Shown: piece after piece, positions 44,513-52,176 of the stretch
How positions within the stretch are numbered: position 1 is the stretch's first letter
Layout: every line of letters begins with the position of its first letter
From: Stigonema ocellatum SAG 48.90 = DSM 106950
Lineage (GTDB): Bacteria; Cyanobacteriota; Cyanobacteriia; Cyanobacteriales; Nostocaceae
Direction: 5' to 3'
DNA length: 64,000 nucleotides
NCBI GenBank assembly: GCA_016903675.1
Contig: JADQBA010000033.1
Coordinates: 5,860-69,859, forward strand
Program-made: the position numbers and the translations under genes
The notes under the pieces: generated by a model
Database searches by the model: none
Told to the model about the DNA's origin: nothing
What the model saw: the letters and a program-made list of their open reading frames with translations, nothing else

Positions 44513-44815
44513 TCAAAACTTGCGCCAAGATACTAGGTTGGAAAAGAGCAGTAAAATCACCAGCCCCTGAGTGAGCAGTGCATGGAGTTGGTGAGACTGA
44601 GGTACACCAGCGCGGGGCATTGGTTTTTCGGGAAATACATCGCGCTCTATAATGGTGACTCGGTCAAAGTAGTCTGCCAGTACCCGCGCTACTAACAAGC
44701 CAGCTATACTGCCACCGATCACAATGGCGTGCTTGTCGGCTGCTGTTTCCTGTTGAACAGCGTTGGGAGCTATTTGAGAGTGAGACATTTTACTCTTCCC
44801 TACCATACAAACCAC
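44513..44815 (-). pseudogene. FAD-dependent oxidoreductase, N-terminal fragment
   Basis: The first about 80 residues hold an FAD/NAD Rossmann site, AIVIGGSIAGLLVARVLADY, then FDRVTIIERDVFP and GVPQSHQLHALLTQGL, as in flavin monooxygenases of the UbiH/geranylgeranyl-reductase-like group. Family proteins exceed 400 aa. Here the frame ends after 100 residues with unrelated sequence, so only the N-terminal fragment survives. Confidence 0.8.
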
Positions 44816-44892
44816 TGGTTAAGATTTTATCAAAAAAATCTTCGAGAGCGACTACGTAATTAATTTGCCCTAGTAGGTAGTCCCTGATGTGA

Positions 44893-45633
44893 TCAATTAG
44901 TTAATACTGAAGCAAGGTGAGCAGGACGAGACAAGTGCGGGCAATGTCCGCCAGGCAGTTCTATAGCATCAACTCCCAAGCGCTTACGTGCAGCGTAGCG
45001 TGACCATGCAGGAGAAAGAACCCGGTCATCAGTACAAAGAATATATTTACACTCTATGTTTGGTAAAGAGCGCAGGGGATTGACCTCAAAAAGATACGCC
45101 ATTGATTGCTGCGAACGTCCTTTTGAGAATGCCCAGCGCGTGACATCCGGTTGACAATCGTGATAAAAAAATTCCATCATGACTGCTTCATCTGAATAGT
45201 TTTTCCCAGCAGAAACTGGATTAAACATATCAGGTTCATCATGGAATTGTTCGAGTTGACTTGGCTCTTTTGGTTCGTAGTTTAATGATTTGAGGCTATC
45301 AGAATCGAGATGATGAGAAAATTGGTCAAGTGTACTGGTTCCTGGGTGTGGAATCAGCGCAGTAAGAAATACCAATTGACGTACTTGATGCGCTTCTGCA
45401 ACAAGGGGAATAAAACTACCAGCCATTGAGTGACCAACAAGCACAATATCATCATCAGTTTTTGGCAGCGCTTGAAGTACTACATCTGCAAATTGCGATA
45501 AACTTATAGATGCATCTTCAATTGGCAAATCCATTGCTACTGTTTTATGTCCTTGCGCTTCTAAGTAAGGAATTAACAAATCCCAACACCAAGCCCCTTG
45601 GAAGGCACCGTGAACCAGACAAAAAAGACTCAT
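44893..45633 (-). CDS. Alpha/beta-hydrolase
   Basis: 246 aa. Esterase-like fold with the oxyanion-hole sequence LVHGAFQGAWCW, nucleophile elbow VGHSMAGS (Ser at about residue 88), an acidic residue in CTDDRVLSP and the catalytic His in ELPGGHCPHLSRP. It resembles plant methylesterase/hydroxynitrile-lyase-like hydrolases. It is complete, with no signal peptide. Substrate unknown. It lies near the right end of the nifK element. Confidence 0.88.
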   Translation of the reverse strand: MSLFCLVHGAFQGAWCWDLLIPYLEAQGHKTVAMDLPIEDASISLSQFADVVLQALPKTDDDIVLVGHSMAGSFIPLVAEAHQVRQLVFLTALIPHPGTSTLDQFSHHLDSDSLKSLNYEPKEPSQLEQFHDEPDMFNPVSAGKNYSDEAVMMEFFYHDCQPDVTRWAFSKGRSQQSMAYLFEVNPLRSLPNIECKYILCTDDRVLSPAWSRYAARKRLGVDAIELPGGHCPHLSRPAHLASVLTN

Positions 45634-45660
45634 AGCGATTTTAGGTAAGTTGTAAATAAA

Positions 45661-47211
45661 TCATCTCCATCGAGCATACCCGCCAAACTCTCCCTCTGCA
45701 ACAATCTTACCCATTTTTTGAGACTCGCGCCGAGTCGCCCAGACTAAGTGATTCATAGTGACGCTACTTGGGGAGACCCCTGCGTACCCGTCACTGGCTC
45801 GACTTTGCGTGAGGTAAATCATATTTACACTCAGCAACACCAATTTATTTATAGGGATTCCTCCTGCCTCCAGGATAGCCGCTCCCACTGCCTTCTTAAA
45901 ATCAAATCTGCCTGATAGCACGCGCATTAGGGAACGCATGTGCCACAAATCCTTACCACCCCAGATTGTTGCATTCTTGCCACAGGGGGTAGAATCAAGC
46001 AGCGCTTTCATTTCTGCTTCAAAATCGTCGTTGGAGTTGTTAACCAGGATATGGACAGGCTCAGCGCCCATTTCCAACAGGAAGCTCACCACGCTGTATA
46101 CTAAATCAGGCTCACCGTAGATTGCAAAGCGCTTGCCGTGAATCCATGCATGGGAGTCAGTCATAGCATCAACTGCGCGACCCCGTTCTAATTCCAGTTC
46201 TTCTGGGATGGGCTTTCCAGTCAATTCACTGAGCTTCATCAGGAACTCATCAGTTCCACGAATACCCCAAGGACGAGAAACCAAGGTCTTTTGCTGCCAA
46301 TCCTTCTCCATATACTCGCGGGTCTTCACGGTAGTATAGGCTTGGAGAGCAACTGTAGCTTCGGCATTAATTGAATCGGCGGCATCTTCCAGGGTAGTAC
46401 CAGGATGGTACATCCGGAACTCACCATCGTTAGGTGAGTCGAGGTAATCGGAGTTATCTGCCAACAGGGTGTAGTCAATCCCCATCAAGGAGGCGATGCG
46501 CTTGATTTCCCGGTAGTTGCCGACATAAGTGTCAAAACCAGGGATAAAATTAATCTTGCCGTTGCTGGTTTCCTTCTTGTGACCTTCGGTCAGATTAGAA
46601 AGAATCCCCTTCATCATGTTGTCGTAGCCTGTGATGTGGGAGCCGACAAAGCTAGGGGTGTGGGCATAGGGTACAGGAAAGTCTTGGGGAACTGAACCCG
46701 CATTCTTGGCGTTGTTGATGAAAGCCTGCAAGTCATCACCAATTACCTCTGCCATACAGGTGGTGCAGATGGCAATCATTTTCGGCTTGTAGAGAGTATA
46801 GGAAACTTGCAAACCCTCAATCAAATTGTTCAGTCCACCGAACACGGCTGCATCTTCGGTCATGGAAGAAGATACACCAGAGAACGGCTCTTTGAAGTGA
46901 CGAGTCAGGTGGGTACGGAAGTAAGCAACGCAACCTTGAGAACCGTGGACAAACGGTAAAGTGCCTTCAAACCCAACAGCAGCGAAGATTGCCCCTACTG
47001 GTTGGCAACCTTTAGCAGGGTTAACAGTTAAAGCCTCACGAGCGAAGTTCTTTTCACGGTACTCCCAGGATTTTGTCCATTCAGCAACCCGTTTGACTTC
47101 TTCTGGATCGTGTCCGTTTTCAAACTCTTTCTTGTTCTGAAATAACTGCTGGTACTCTGGCTGGTGGAATAACTCAACGTGGTCTTGAATTTTTTCTGGA
47201 TTTTGAGGCAT
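45661..47211 (-). CDS. nifK: nifK, 5' part (MoFe protein beta subunit), interrupted; chimeric frame
   Basis: Codons from 47211 to the GTTC core (45932-45935) encode NifK residues 1 to about 426. They include the P-cluster cysteines in AKGCQPVGA, GSQGCVAYFRTH and CTTCMAEVIGDD, and end GGKDLWHMRS. Beyond the core the frame continues into element sequence (LMRVLSGRFDFKKA to GYARWR, about 90 foreign residues), which cannot replace the missing substrate-side C-terminus. The unexcised gene therefore gives an inactive chimera. Joining to 19374-19633 restores a 511-aa NifK. The start follows AGAGATAAGAAA. Confidence 0.95.
   Translation of the reverse strand: MPQNPEKIQDHVELFHQPEYQQLFQNKKEFENGHDPEEVKRVAEWTKSWEYREKNFAREALTVNPAKGCQPVGAIFAAVGFEGTLPFVHGSQGCVAYFRTHLTRHFKEPFSGVSSSMTEDAAVFGGLNNLIEGLQVSYTLYKPKMIAICTTCMAEVIGDDLQAFINNAKNAGSVPQDFPVPYAHTPSFVGSHITGYDNMMKGILSNLTEGHKKETSNGKINFIPGFDTYVGNYREIKRIASLMGIDYTLLADNSDYLDSPNDGEFRMYHPGTTLEDAADSINAEATVALQAYTTVKTREYMEKDWQQKTLVSRPWGIRGTDEFLMKLSELTGKPIPEELELERGRAVDAMTDSHAWIHGKRFAIYGEPDLVYSVVSFLLEMGAEPVHILVNNSNDDFEAEMKALLDSTPCGKNATIWGGKDLWHMRSLMRVLSGRFDFKKAVGAAILEAGGIPINKLVLLSVNMIYLTQSRASDGYAGVSPSSVTMNHLVWATRRESQKMGKIVAEGEFGGYARWR
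45911..45935. other. Right attachment half-site of the nifK element
   Basis: Arm CCTGATAGCACGCGCATTA (45911-45929), then GGGAAC with the core GAAC at 45932-45935. The arm is the inverse of the left arm with one mismatch. Confidence 0.85.
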
Positions 47212-47430
47212 TTTCTTATCTCTAATAAATTGTGGGAGTGGGGAGTGGGGAGTGGGGAGTGGGGGAGTGGGGGAGTGGGGGAGGGGAGGAGGGGGGGAGG
47301 GGGGGAGTGGGGGAGTGGGGGAGTGGGGGAAATTTCTTCTCTTTTCTCCCTTTCCCCCCCTCTCCCTTTCCCCCCCTCTCCCTCTCTCTCTTTCCCCCCC
47401 TCTCCCTCTCTCCCCCTCCCCCCCTCCTCT
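47212..47430. repeat. Dense heptamer and pyrimidine repeats between nifD and nifK
   Basis: Runs of GGGGAGT (47234-47335) followed by CCCCCCTCTCCCT-type repeats on the same strand (47340-47430), so the transcript of the spacer could fold into a long G-rich/C-rich hairpin. No gene. This structure lies between two subunit genes that need balanced expression. Confidence 0.75.
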
Positions 47431-48975
47431 TTAAACAGTGGCTGCAACAGTTGCTGCTTCAGCCTTCTTCTTCCACGGAGTACCAACTAATCCCCAAGTG
47501 GGGTTGTTGAGTGCTAGGTCCATATCGCGAGCGAAGATAGCAAAACCATCGTAGCCATGGTATGGACCGGAGTAATCCCAGGAGTGCATTTGGCGGAAAG
47601 GTAGCGCCATCTTCTGGAAGACGTACTTCTCTTTAATACCGGAGGCGACAAGGTCAGGCTTGAGTGCTTTGACAAACTCCTCGAACTCGAAGGCGCTAAC
47701 GTCGTCGTAGATGATGGTGCCATTTTCAATGTAGTTGATGGTGCGCTTGTAGTCGTCGTTGTGAGCGAACTCATAACCAGTACCCACCATCTTCATGCCC
47801 AAATCCTGGAATGCTGGGACAACGTGGCGAGGACGCAGACCACCGACCATGAGGGCGACAGTTTTGCCTTCCAAGCGTGGACGATACTTGGCAACCACTG
47901 CATCCATTGTTGGCTGGTACTTGGCAATTACCTTCTCAGCGTTTTCTTGGATCTTCTCGTCAAATTTGGAAGCAATTTCCCGTAGGGATGTAGCAATCTT
48001 GGTGGGACCGAAGAAGTTGTACTCCAACCAGGGAATACCGTAGGTTTCTTCCATGTGACGAGTGATGTAGTTCATCGAACGGTAGCAGTGAATCAGATTC
48101 ATCTTGACGTTCGGTGTTGCTATCATCTCGTTGATAGTGCCATCACCCGACCATTGAGCTACAACGCGCAAGCCGATTTCTTCGAGCAGGATGCGGCTAG
48201 CCCAAGCATCACCACCGATGTTATAGTCACCGATGACTGCTACATCGTAGGGTCCTGGTTCATAACCGATTGTTCCTTCTTTTTTAGCCTTATCGGATCT
48301 GGGGAACACCCAGTCACGAACCATGTCGTTAGCAATGTGGTGACCGAGAGACTGAGAAACACCCCGGAAGCCTTCGCAACGGACGGGTACAACGGGTTTA
48401 CCAATTTCTTTCGATGTCTTCCTAGCGACAGCTTCAATATCATCCCCAATCAGACCGATGGGACATTCAGATTGAATTGAGACACCTCGGTTCAGAGGGA
48501 AGAGTTCTTCAAGTTCTTGGATTAACTTGGTAAGTTTTTTGTCGCCACCGAAGACGATATCCCGTTCTTGGAAGTCAGAGGTGAAATGCATGGTACCAAA
48601 GCTGTCTACACCTGTGGTACCAATATAGTAGTTACGACGACCAGACCAAGACCAGTAACCGCAACCTACAGGACCGTGGCTGATGTGGATCATGTCTTTG
48701 ATAGGACCCCAAACCACACCCTTAGAACCCGCGTAGGCACAACCACGAGCGGTCATCACACCAGGGATTGATTTGACGTTGGACTTAACGCCGCAGTCAG
48801 ACTTGCCTTCTTCGTATACGCCTAGGTGCTTTTCCCGCTTTTTACGAGATTTTTCAGGATAAGCGTCTAGAACTTCTTTAATAAGTTCTTTTCTTTCTTC
48901 TACGATCGCTTGTTTGTCATCAACGACCGCTTTTTGCTCTGACGGAGCTGATTTTTTGTCGTCTGTAAATGTCAT
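47431..48975 (-). CDS. nifD: Nitrogenase MoFe protein alpha subunit NifD
   Basis: 514 aa and uninterrupted. P-cluster cysteines are in TARGCAYAGSKG, HGPVGCGYWSW and SECPIGLIGDD. The FeMo-cofactor cysteine is in LIHCYRSMNY, and the histidine ligand region is MHSWDYSGPYHGYDGFAIFA. The common 11-kb xisA-type nifD element is absent. The N-terminus is somewhat extended (KKSAPSEQKAVVDDKQAI), and a KKKAEAATVAATV tail ends the protein. GAGG precedes the ATG. Confidence 0.97.
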   Translation of the reverse strand: MTFTDDKKSAPSEQKAVVDDKQAIVEERKELIKEVLDAYPEKSRKKREKHLGVYEEGKSDCGVKSNVKSIPGVMTARGCAYAGSKGVVWGPIKDMIHISHGPVGCGYWSWSGRRNYYIGTTGVDSFGTMHFTSDFQERDIVFGGDKKLTKLIQELEELFPLNRGVSIQSECPIGLIGDDIEAVARKTSKEIGKPVVPVRCEGFRGVSQSLGHHIANDMVRDWVFPRSDKAKKEGTIGYEPGPYDVAVIGDYNIGGDAWASRILLEEIGLRVVAQWSGDGTINEMIATPNVKMNLIHCYRSMNYITRHMEETYGIPWLEYNFFGPTKIATSLREIASKFDEKIQENAEKVIAKYQPTMDAVVAKYRPRLEGKTVALMVGGLRPRHVVPAFQDLGMKMVGTGYEFAHNDDYKRTINYIENGTIIYDDVSAFEFEEFVKALKPDLVASGIKEKYVFQKMALPFRQMHSWDYSGPYHGYDGFAIFARDMDLALNNPTWGLVGTPWKKKAEAATVAATV

Positions 48976-49163
48976 GTGATCCTCGCTGGTGAATTCCTGG
49001 TAAGAAAGAAGGATGATTTGTTAAATTTTTCATCCTACCTGGAGATTTGTCCTCCAGATGTCCATATCCCTAAGGGCGATTGATGTTCAAGTGGGCATAG
49101 CCCACCTGATTTTTTACTCAGTCTTCTGCTGAAGCTGCTGAAAACTGCGTAGGAGCAAAAGCC

Positions 49164-50006
49164 TTACTTCTGGCTAACAGCAACTACTTCTACGTTTCCT
49201 TTTTTCAGCGCTTCTAACGCTTCGCCTTCGAGATCTTCTTGCTTCTTGCTTGCTTCTTCTTGAGCGTTGGCTGTGCTAATCAGTTTTGCTGCATTTTCTT
49301 CGCTTTCGAGGATACCGAATTCGACCAGCAAAGCTTCCAGCTCGTCCATCTCAATAGGTGTAGGAATAGCAAGATTAGTGTTGTTGACAATCTTCTTACC
49401 TAAGGTACGGTATTCGTTAGCTTGGTTGCTCTCAGGTGCGTACTCGTTGACGGTCATCCGGCGCAATTCTGCGTGTTGGACGATGTTGTCACGAGGTACG
49501 TAGTGAATCATCTGGGTGTTCAACCGTTTTGCCAAGGTTTCGATGAGTTCGATTTCCCGGTCAACGTTCCGGCTGTTACAAATCAAACCACCCAAGCGCA
49601 CACCACCAGTGTGAGCATACTTGAGAACACCACGAGAGATGTTGTTAGCAGCGAACATCGCCATCATTTCACCAGAGGTGACGATGTAGATTTCTTGAGC
49701 TTTGCCTTCACGTATTGGCATGGCGAAACCACCACACACAACGTCACCTAACACGTCGTAGCTGATAAAGTCTACATCTTGGTAAGCACCGTTTTCTTCC
49801 AAGAAGTTGATGGCGGTGATGATACCGCGACCTGCGCAACCAACACCGGGTTCTGGACCACCAGATTCTACGCATCTGATGCCCCGGAAGCCAGTGATCA
49901 ACACTTCTTCGAGTTCTATGTCTTCCACAGCACCGCGCTCAGCAGCCAAGTGCAACACGGTGGTTTGGGCTTTACAGTGCAGGATTAAACGGGTAGAGTC
50001 TGCTTT
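49164..50006 (-). CDS. nifH: nifH, 3' part (Fe protein), interrupted
   Basis: From the 13-bp repeat (49994-50006) to the stop this encodes NifH from ADSTRLILHCKAQTTVLHLA onward. The [4Fe-4S] cysteines are in EPGVGCAGRG and GDVVCGGFAMP, plus the regulatory arginine. The C-terminus is longer than in many NifH, with an acidic tail (EEASKKQEDLEGEALEALKK). Without excision it lacks the P-loop and start; the ATG-like start at 50021 reads element sequence. Joined to 53587-53731 the frame gives 324 aa. Confidence 0.95.
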   Translation of the reverse strand, partial: KADSTRLILHCKAQTTVLHLAAERGAVEDIELEEVLITGFRGIRCVESGGPEPGVGCAGRGIITAINFLEENGAYQDVDFISYDVLGDVVCGGFAMPIREGKAQEIYIVTSGEMMAMFAANNISRGVLKYAHTGGVRLGGLICNSRNVDREIELIETLAKRLNTQMIHYVPRDNIVQHAELRRMTVNEYAPESNQANEYRTLGKKIVNNTNLAIPTPIEMDELEALLVEFGILESEENAAKLISTANAQEEASKKQEDLEGEALEALKKGNVEVVAVSQK

Positions 50007-50198
50007 ACAAACTTGACACAAAAAATTTGTCGCCTGGGGAATGCATTATTTATGAATATGTCGTTTTTAAAACGGCAATTGGGGTAGGGGCGCGATCGCC
50101 AGTCACACGATATCCTCATACTTGATTCCTGACTATTACTGAGGTAAAAAGTTACTTCGGATAGTGAACATGGAGAAACCAGTATCAGAGTAAAAGGT

Positions 50199-50540
50199 AT
50201 GAAAAACCTTATCAAGAGTATTATTATTGCATGTTTGGCTACATTTCTTCCTACATCTGCATTTGCTGCAACCATTATCGTTGCTTACGATGGTACATTC
50301 TTAGGTGTCGTAGATAATAACCGCTATAACTCCAACTCAATCTGCAATCGATATGGGCAGTATGGCAGTCGCTACGGGGAATATCCTAACGATCTAACAT
50401 GGGAACAGTGGGAATTAATTGCAGACTTATTTCCGGAAGCGATCGGCTGGGTCATCCTTACGCTACGTTGGCGTAACCCAAAGCAGGCAGCGATCGCTCG
50501 CCATTACGAACCTGTTGCATATTCTGAGCATCTTGAATAA
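50199..50540 (+). CDS. Small secreted hypothetical protein (nifH-element cargo)
   Basis: 113 aa with a clear signal peptide (MKNLIKSIIIACLATFLPTS, cleavage after AFA). The mature part, TIIVAYDGTFLGVVDNNRYN then SNSICNRYGQYGSRYGEYPN, has aromatic residues and one or two cysteines but no known domain. Such small periplasmic proteins are common in cyanobacteria. The 3' end overlaps a GGCGTAACCC-type repeat, so the last 30 residues may be altered. Confidence 0.55.
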   Translation: MKNLIKSIIIACLATFLPTSAFAATIIVAYDGTFLGVVDNNRYNSNSICNRYGQYGSRYGEYPNDLTWEQWELIADLFPEAIGWVILTLRWRNPKQAAIARHYEPVAYSEHLE

Positions 50541-50563
50541 GTTCCATGTATTAATAAATAAAG

Positions 50564-50672
50564 GGCGTTGCTGATTTAAAGTATGACAGGACTACGCTTT
50601 ACTCCTAGGCGCAAAAGATCGTTGTTTAATCATGTCAAAAAATGTCAATTCATACGACCATTCAGCAACGCC
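50564..50672. repeat. MITE-like repeat, GGCGTTGCTGATTT family, copy 2
   Basis: 109 bp, nearly identical to 43260-43370, with the same GGCGTTGCTGATT / TCAGCAACGCC ends. Its presence in both nif elements shows that it moves independently of them. Confidence 0.8.
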
Positions 50673-50722
50673 AAATAAAGTGCCGTGGTTACAAGGTAGC
50701 ATATGGGTGCAATTGACTGCTG

Positions 50723-51370
50723 GTGCTGCAACAAACAGGCGCTGTTGTTATCTCTGCTGTTGCTGGTATGGGTGGAGTTGGTAGAGTGGTGCAGGCAGCG
50801 TTTGAATTAAGCTGGCAGGAACTTTCGGTCGGTACACAGCAAGTTGCCACATTATTAAGCTTGTTTGCACCAAATATCTTTGCATGGGAATGGGTGAAGT
50901 CTGCAAGTGAATTGCTCAATTGGAGTTTGACCGATGTTGAAGCAGCAAACGAGCACCTGTATAGATTTCACTTAATTCAATGGGTTCTGGATACATCTGA
51001 TGAGTATAAAATTAGAATTTATCCCTTAATTCGCGAGTTCCTGAAAGTCAAGTTAGCAGCATCACAACAATCTGATAACTTGAAATGCGGGTTTGCAGAG
51101 GTAATGGTGGCGATCGCGAAACTTATCCCTGATTCACCAACTCAGGAGTTAATTAATTCAGTCAAAGATGCCATACCACGATTTTCGTGCAACCCAACAA
51201 TCAGTACGATTACCCCATTTTGGCAACCGAAATCAAAAAACGACTTTGGCATTTGGCTCATGAGGAGCATTTTCATAAAGTGCGATGGCGACTTACGCTA
51301 CCGCACATCTTTTGGTAAATGTTTACTTTTAAATTGCATTGAGAAGACATTAAGTTTTTTAAACATTTAG
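50723..51370 (+). pseudogene. NB-ARC/STAND ATPase remnant with internal deletion
   Basis: 215 aa. It starts with a P-loop opening, GAVVISAVAGMGGVG, but instead of the expected K-T and nucleotide-binding domain it jumps to the later helical region RVVQAAFELSWQELSVGTQQ, then VATLLSLFAPNIFAWEW. The terminal residues drift after about residue 150. The ATPase domain is therefore deleted and the protein is non-functional. Confidence 0.6.
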
Positions 51371-51495
51371 AAACTAGTGAAGATTAGAAAGAAAGATGAT
51401 AACGATGAAAAAAACACTTGAAAACCGCTTGCACCAAACAGAAGTCTTCAATCCCTAAATTTAGAGTGTAAAGACAAGAGATTCGCTTGATAATT

Positions 51496-51651
51496 ATGCA
51501 GCAAGAAACAGCAGCACAAATTTTACTTCGCACCGCTCTAAGATACTATAAAATCCGCCACCTAGAATCAGCAACAAGAAAACGGCTCATGGCACTCACC
51601 CAAGAAGAGTTTGAGGACGAATACCAGAAACTAACTATAACAGCCGCGTAA
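51496..51651 (+). CDS. Small hypothetical protein (nifH-element cargo)
   Basis: 51 aa: MQQETAAQILLRTALRYYKI, then RHLESATRKRLMALTQEEFE, ending DEYQKLTITAA. A charged helical peptide with no known family. The last codons run into the duplicated recombinase segment, so the native stop may be lost. Confidence 0.35.
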   Translation: MQQETAAQILLRTALRYYKIRHLESATRKRLMALTQEEFEDEYQKLTITAA

Positions 51652-51684
51652 TTGACTAATTCTTTGTATATCGCTTGTTTATCT
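51649..51684. repeat. 36-bp direct repeat of the recombinase 3' region
   Basis: The 36 bp at 51649-51684 are identical to 52226-52261, part of the C-terminal coding region (QAIYKELVNY) of the nifH-element recombinase. Same orientation. The interval 51652-52176 otherwise contains no gene, only TGACAGTCAACAGT repeats at about 51900-51945 and two TATAGCAATCC-type sequences. Confidence 0.85.
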
Positions 51685-52176
51685 ATCCTGACTTCGATAT
51701 ACTTACTACATGAGTTAATTGCAGCATTTTTTTAACTTTAACCCGGAGAGTGTCAATCCTCACTTTGTTTACCAAACAGTTCATCTGTGTTTTTGTGTTC
51801 CATCATGCGTTTCATTTCCTTGTCTTGGCATATCCATTATCAAAAATCAAATATGCTATTATATAGCAATCCTATTTGACTTGTAAACAAATCATGCTTT
51901 CTCTGTTAACTGTTAACGGTTGACAGTCAACAGTCAACAGTCTTAGCGAAGTGTTTATAAATCCTGCGCGGATTGCTATAGCATATCTTGTAACCGATTA
52001 GCCGCTATATAGTTAGAGTATTTTTAGTGACACAATTTATAAGGTGTAGAGACGCGATCTGGCACTTCGTGCCGCAACGCTTACGCGTCTGGTCAACCCC
52101 TACGTTCCATTCAAAATTCAAAAAATGGTCATCGGCGTCGTAATAACGTTTTTAGTCTTATGTAAACCTTATTGGA

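Larger units (their letters stand above)
19630..45935. mobile_element. nifK interruption element, about 26.3 kb, serine-recombinase type
   Basis: Lies between the two parts of nifK. Both borders carry the 4-bp core GTTC (coding strand; GAAC on plus at 19630-19633 and 45932-45935). Next to each core, inside the element, is a 19-bp arm: TAATGCGCTTGCTATCAGG at 19634-19652, and its near-perfect inverse (18/19) CCTGATAGCACGCGCATTA at 45911-45929. On excision these arms would rebuild a symmetric attP-like site around a 6-bp centre, and nifK would be restored in frame (512 codons including stop). The recombinase gene sits at the left edge. Cargo includes defence helicases, a methylase and RNA-repair enzymes. 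Programmed excision in heterocysts is inferred from known nif elements. Confidence 0.93.

Noticed and set aside
45661..45931. About 90 extra residues at the end of the 5' nifK frame as a genuine C-terminus
   Set aside because: They show no similarity to the conserved NifK end, which is found intact at 19374-19633; they are element sequence read in frame.
47179..47510. Glycine-rich or proline-rich reading frames between nifD and nifK
   Set aside because: Products of GGGGAGT and CCCTCTCC repeats in several frames.
47431..48975. nifD interruption (xisA-type 11-kb element)
   Set aside because: nifD is continuous with all cofactor and P-cluster cysteines and no tyrosine recombinase is present.
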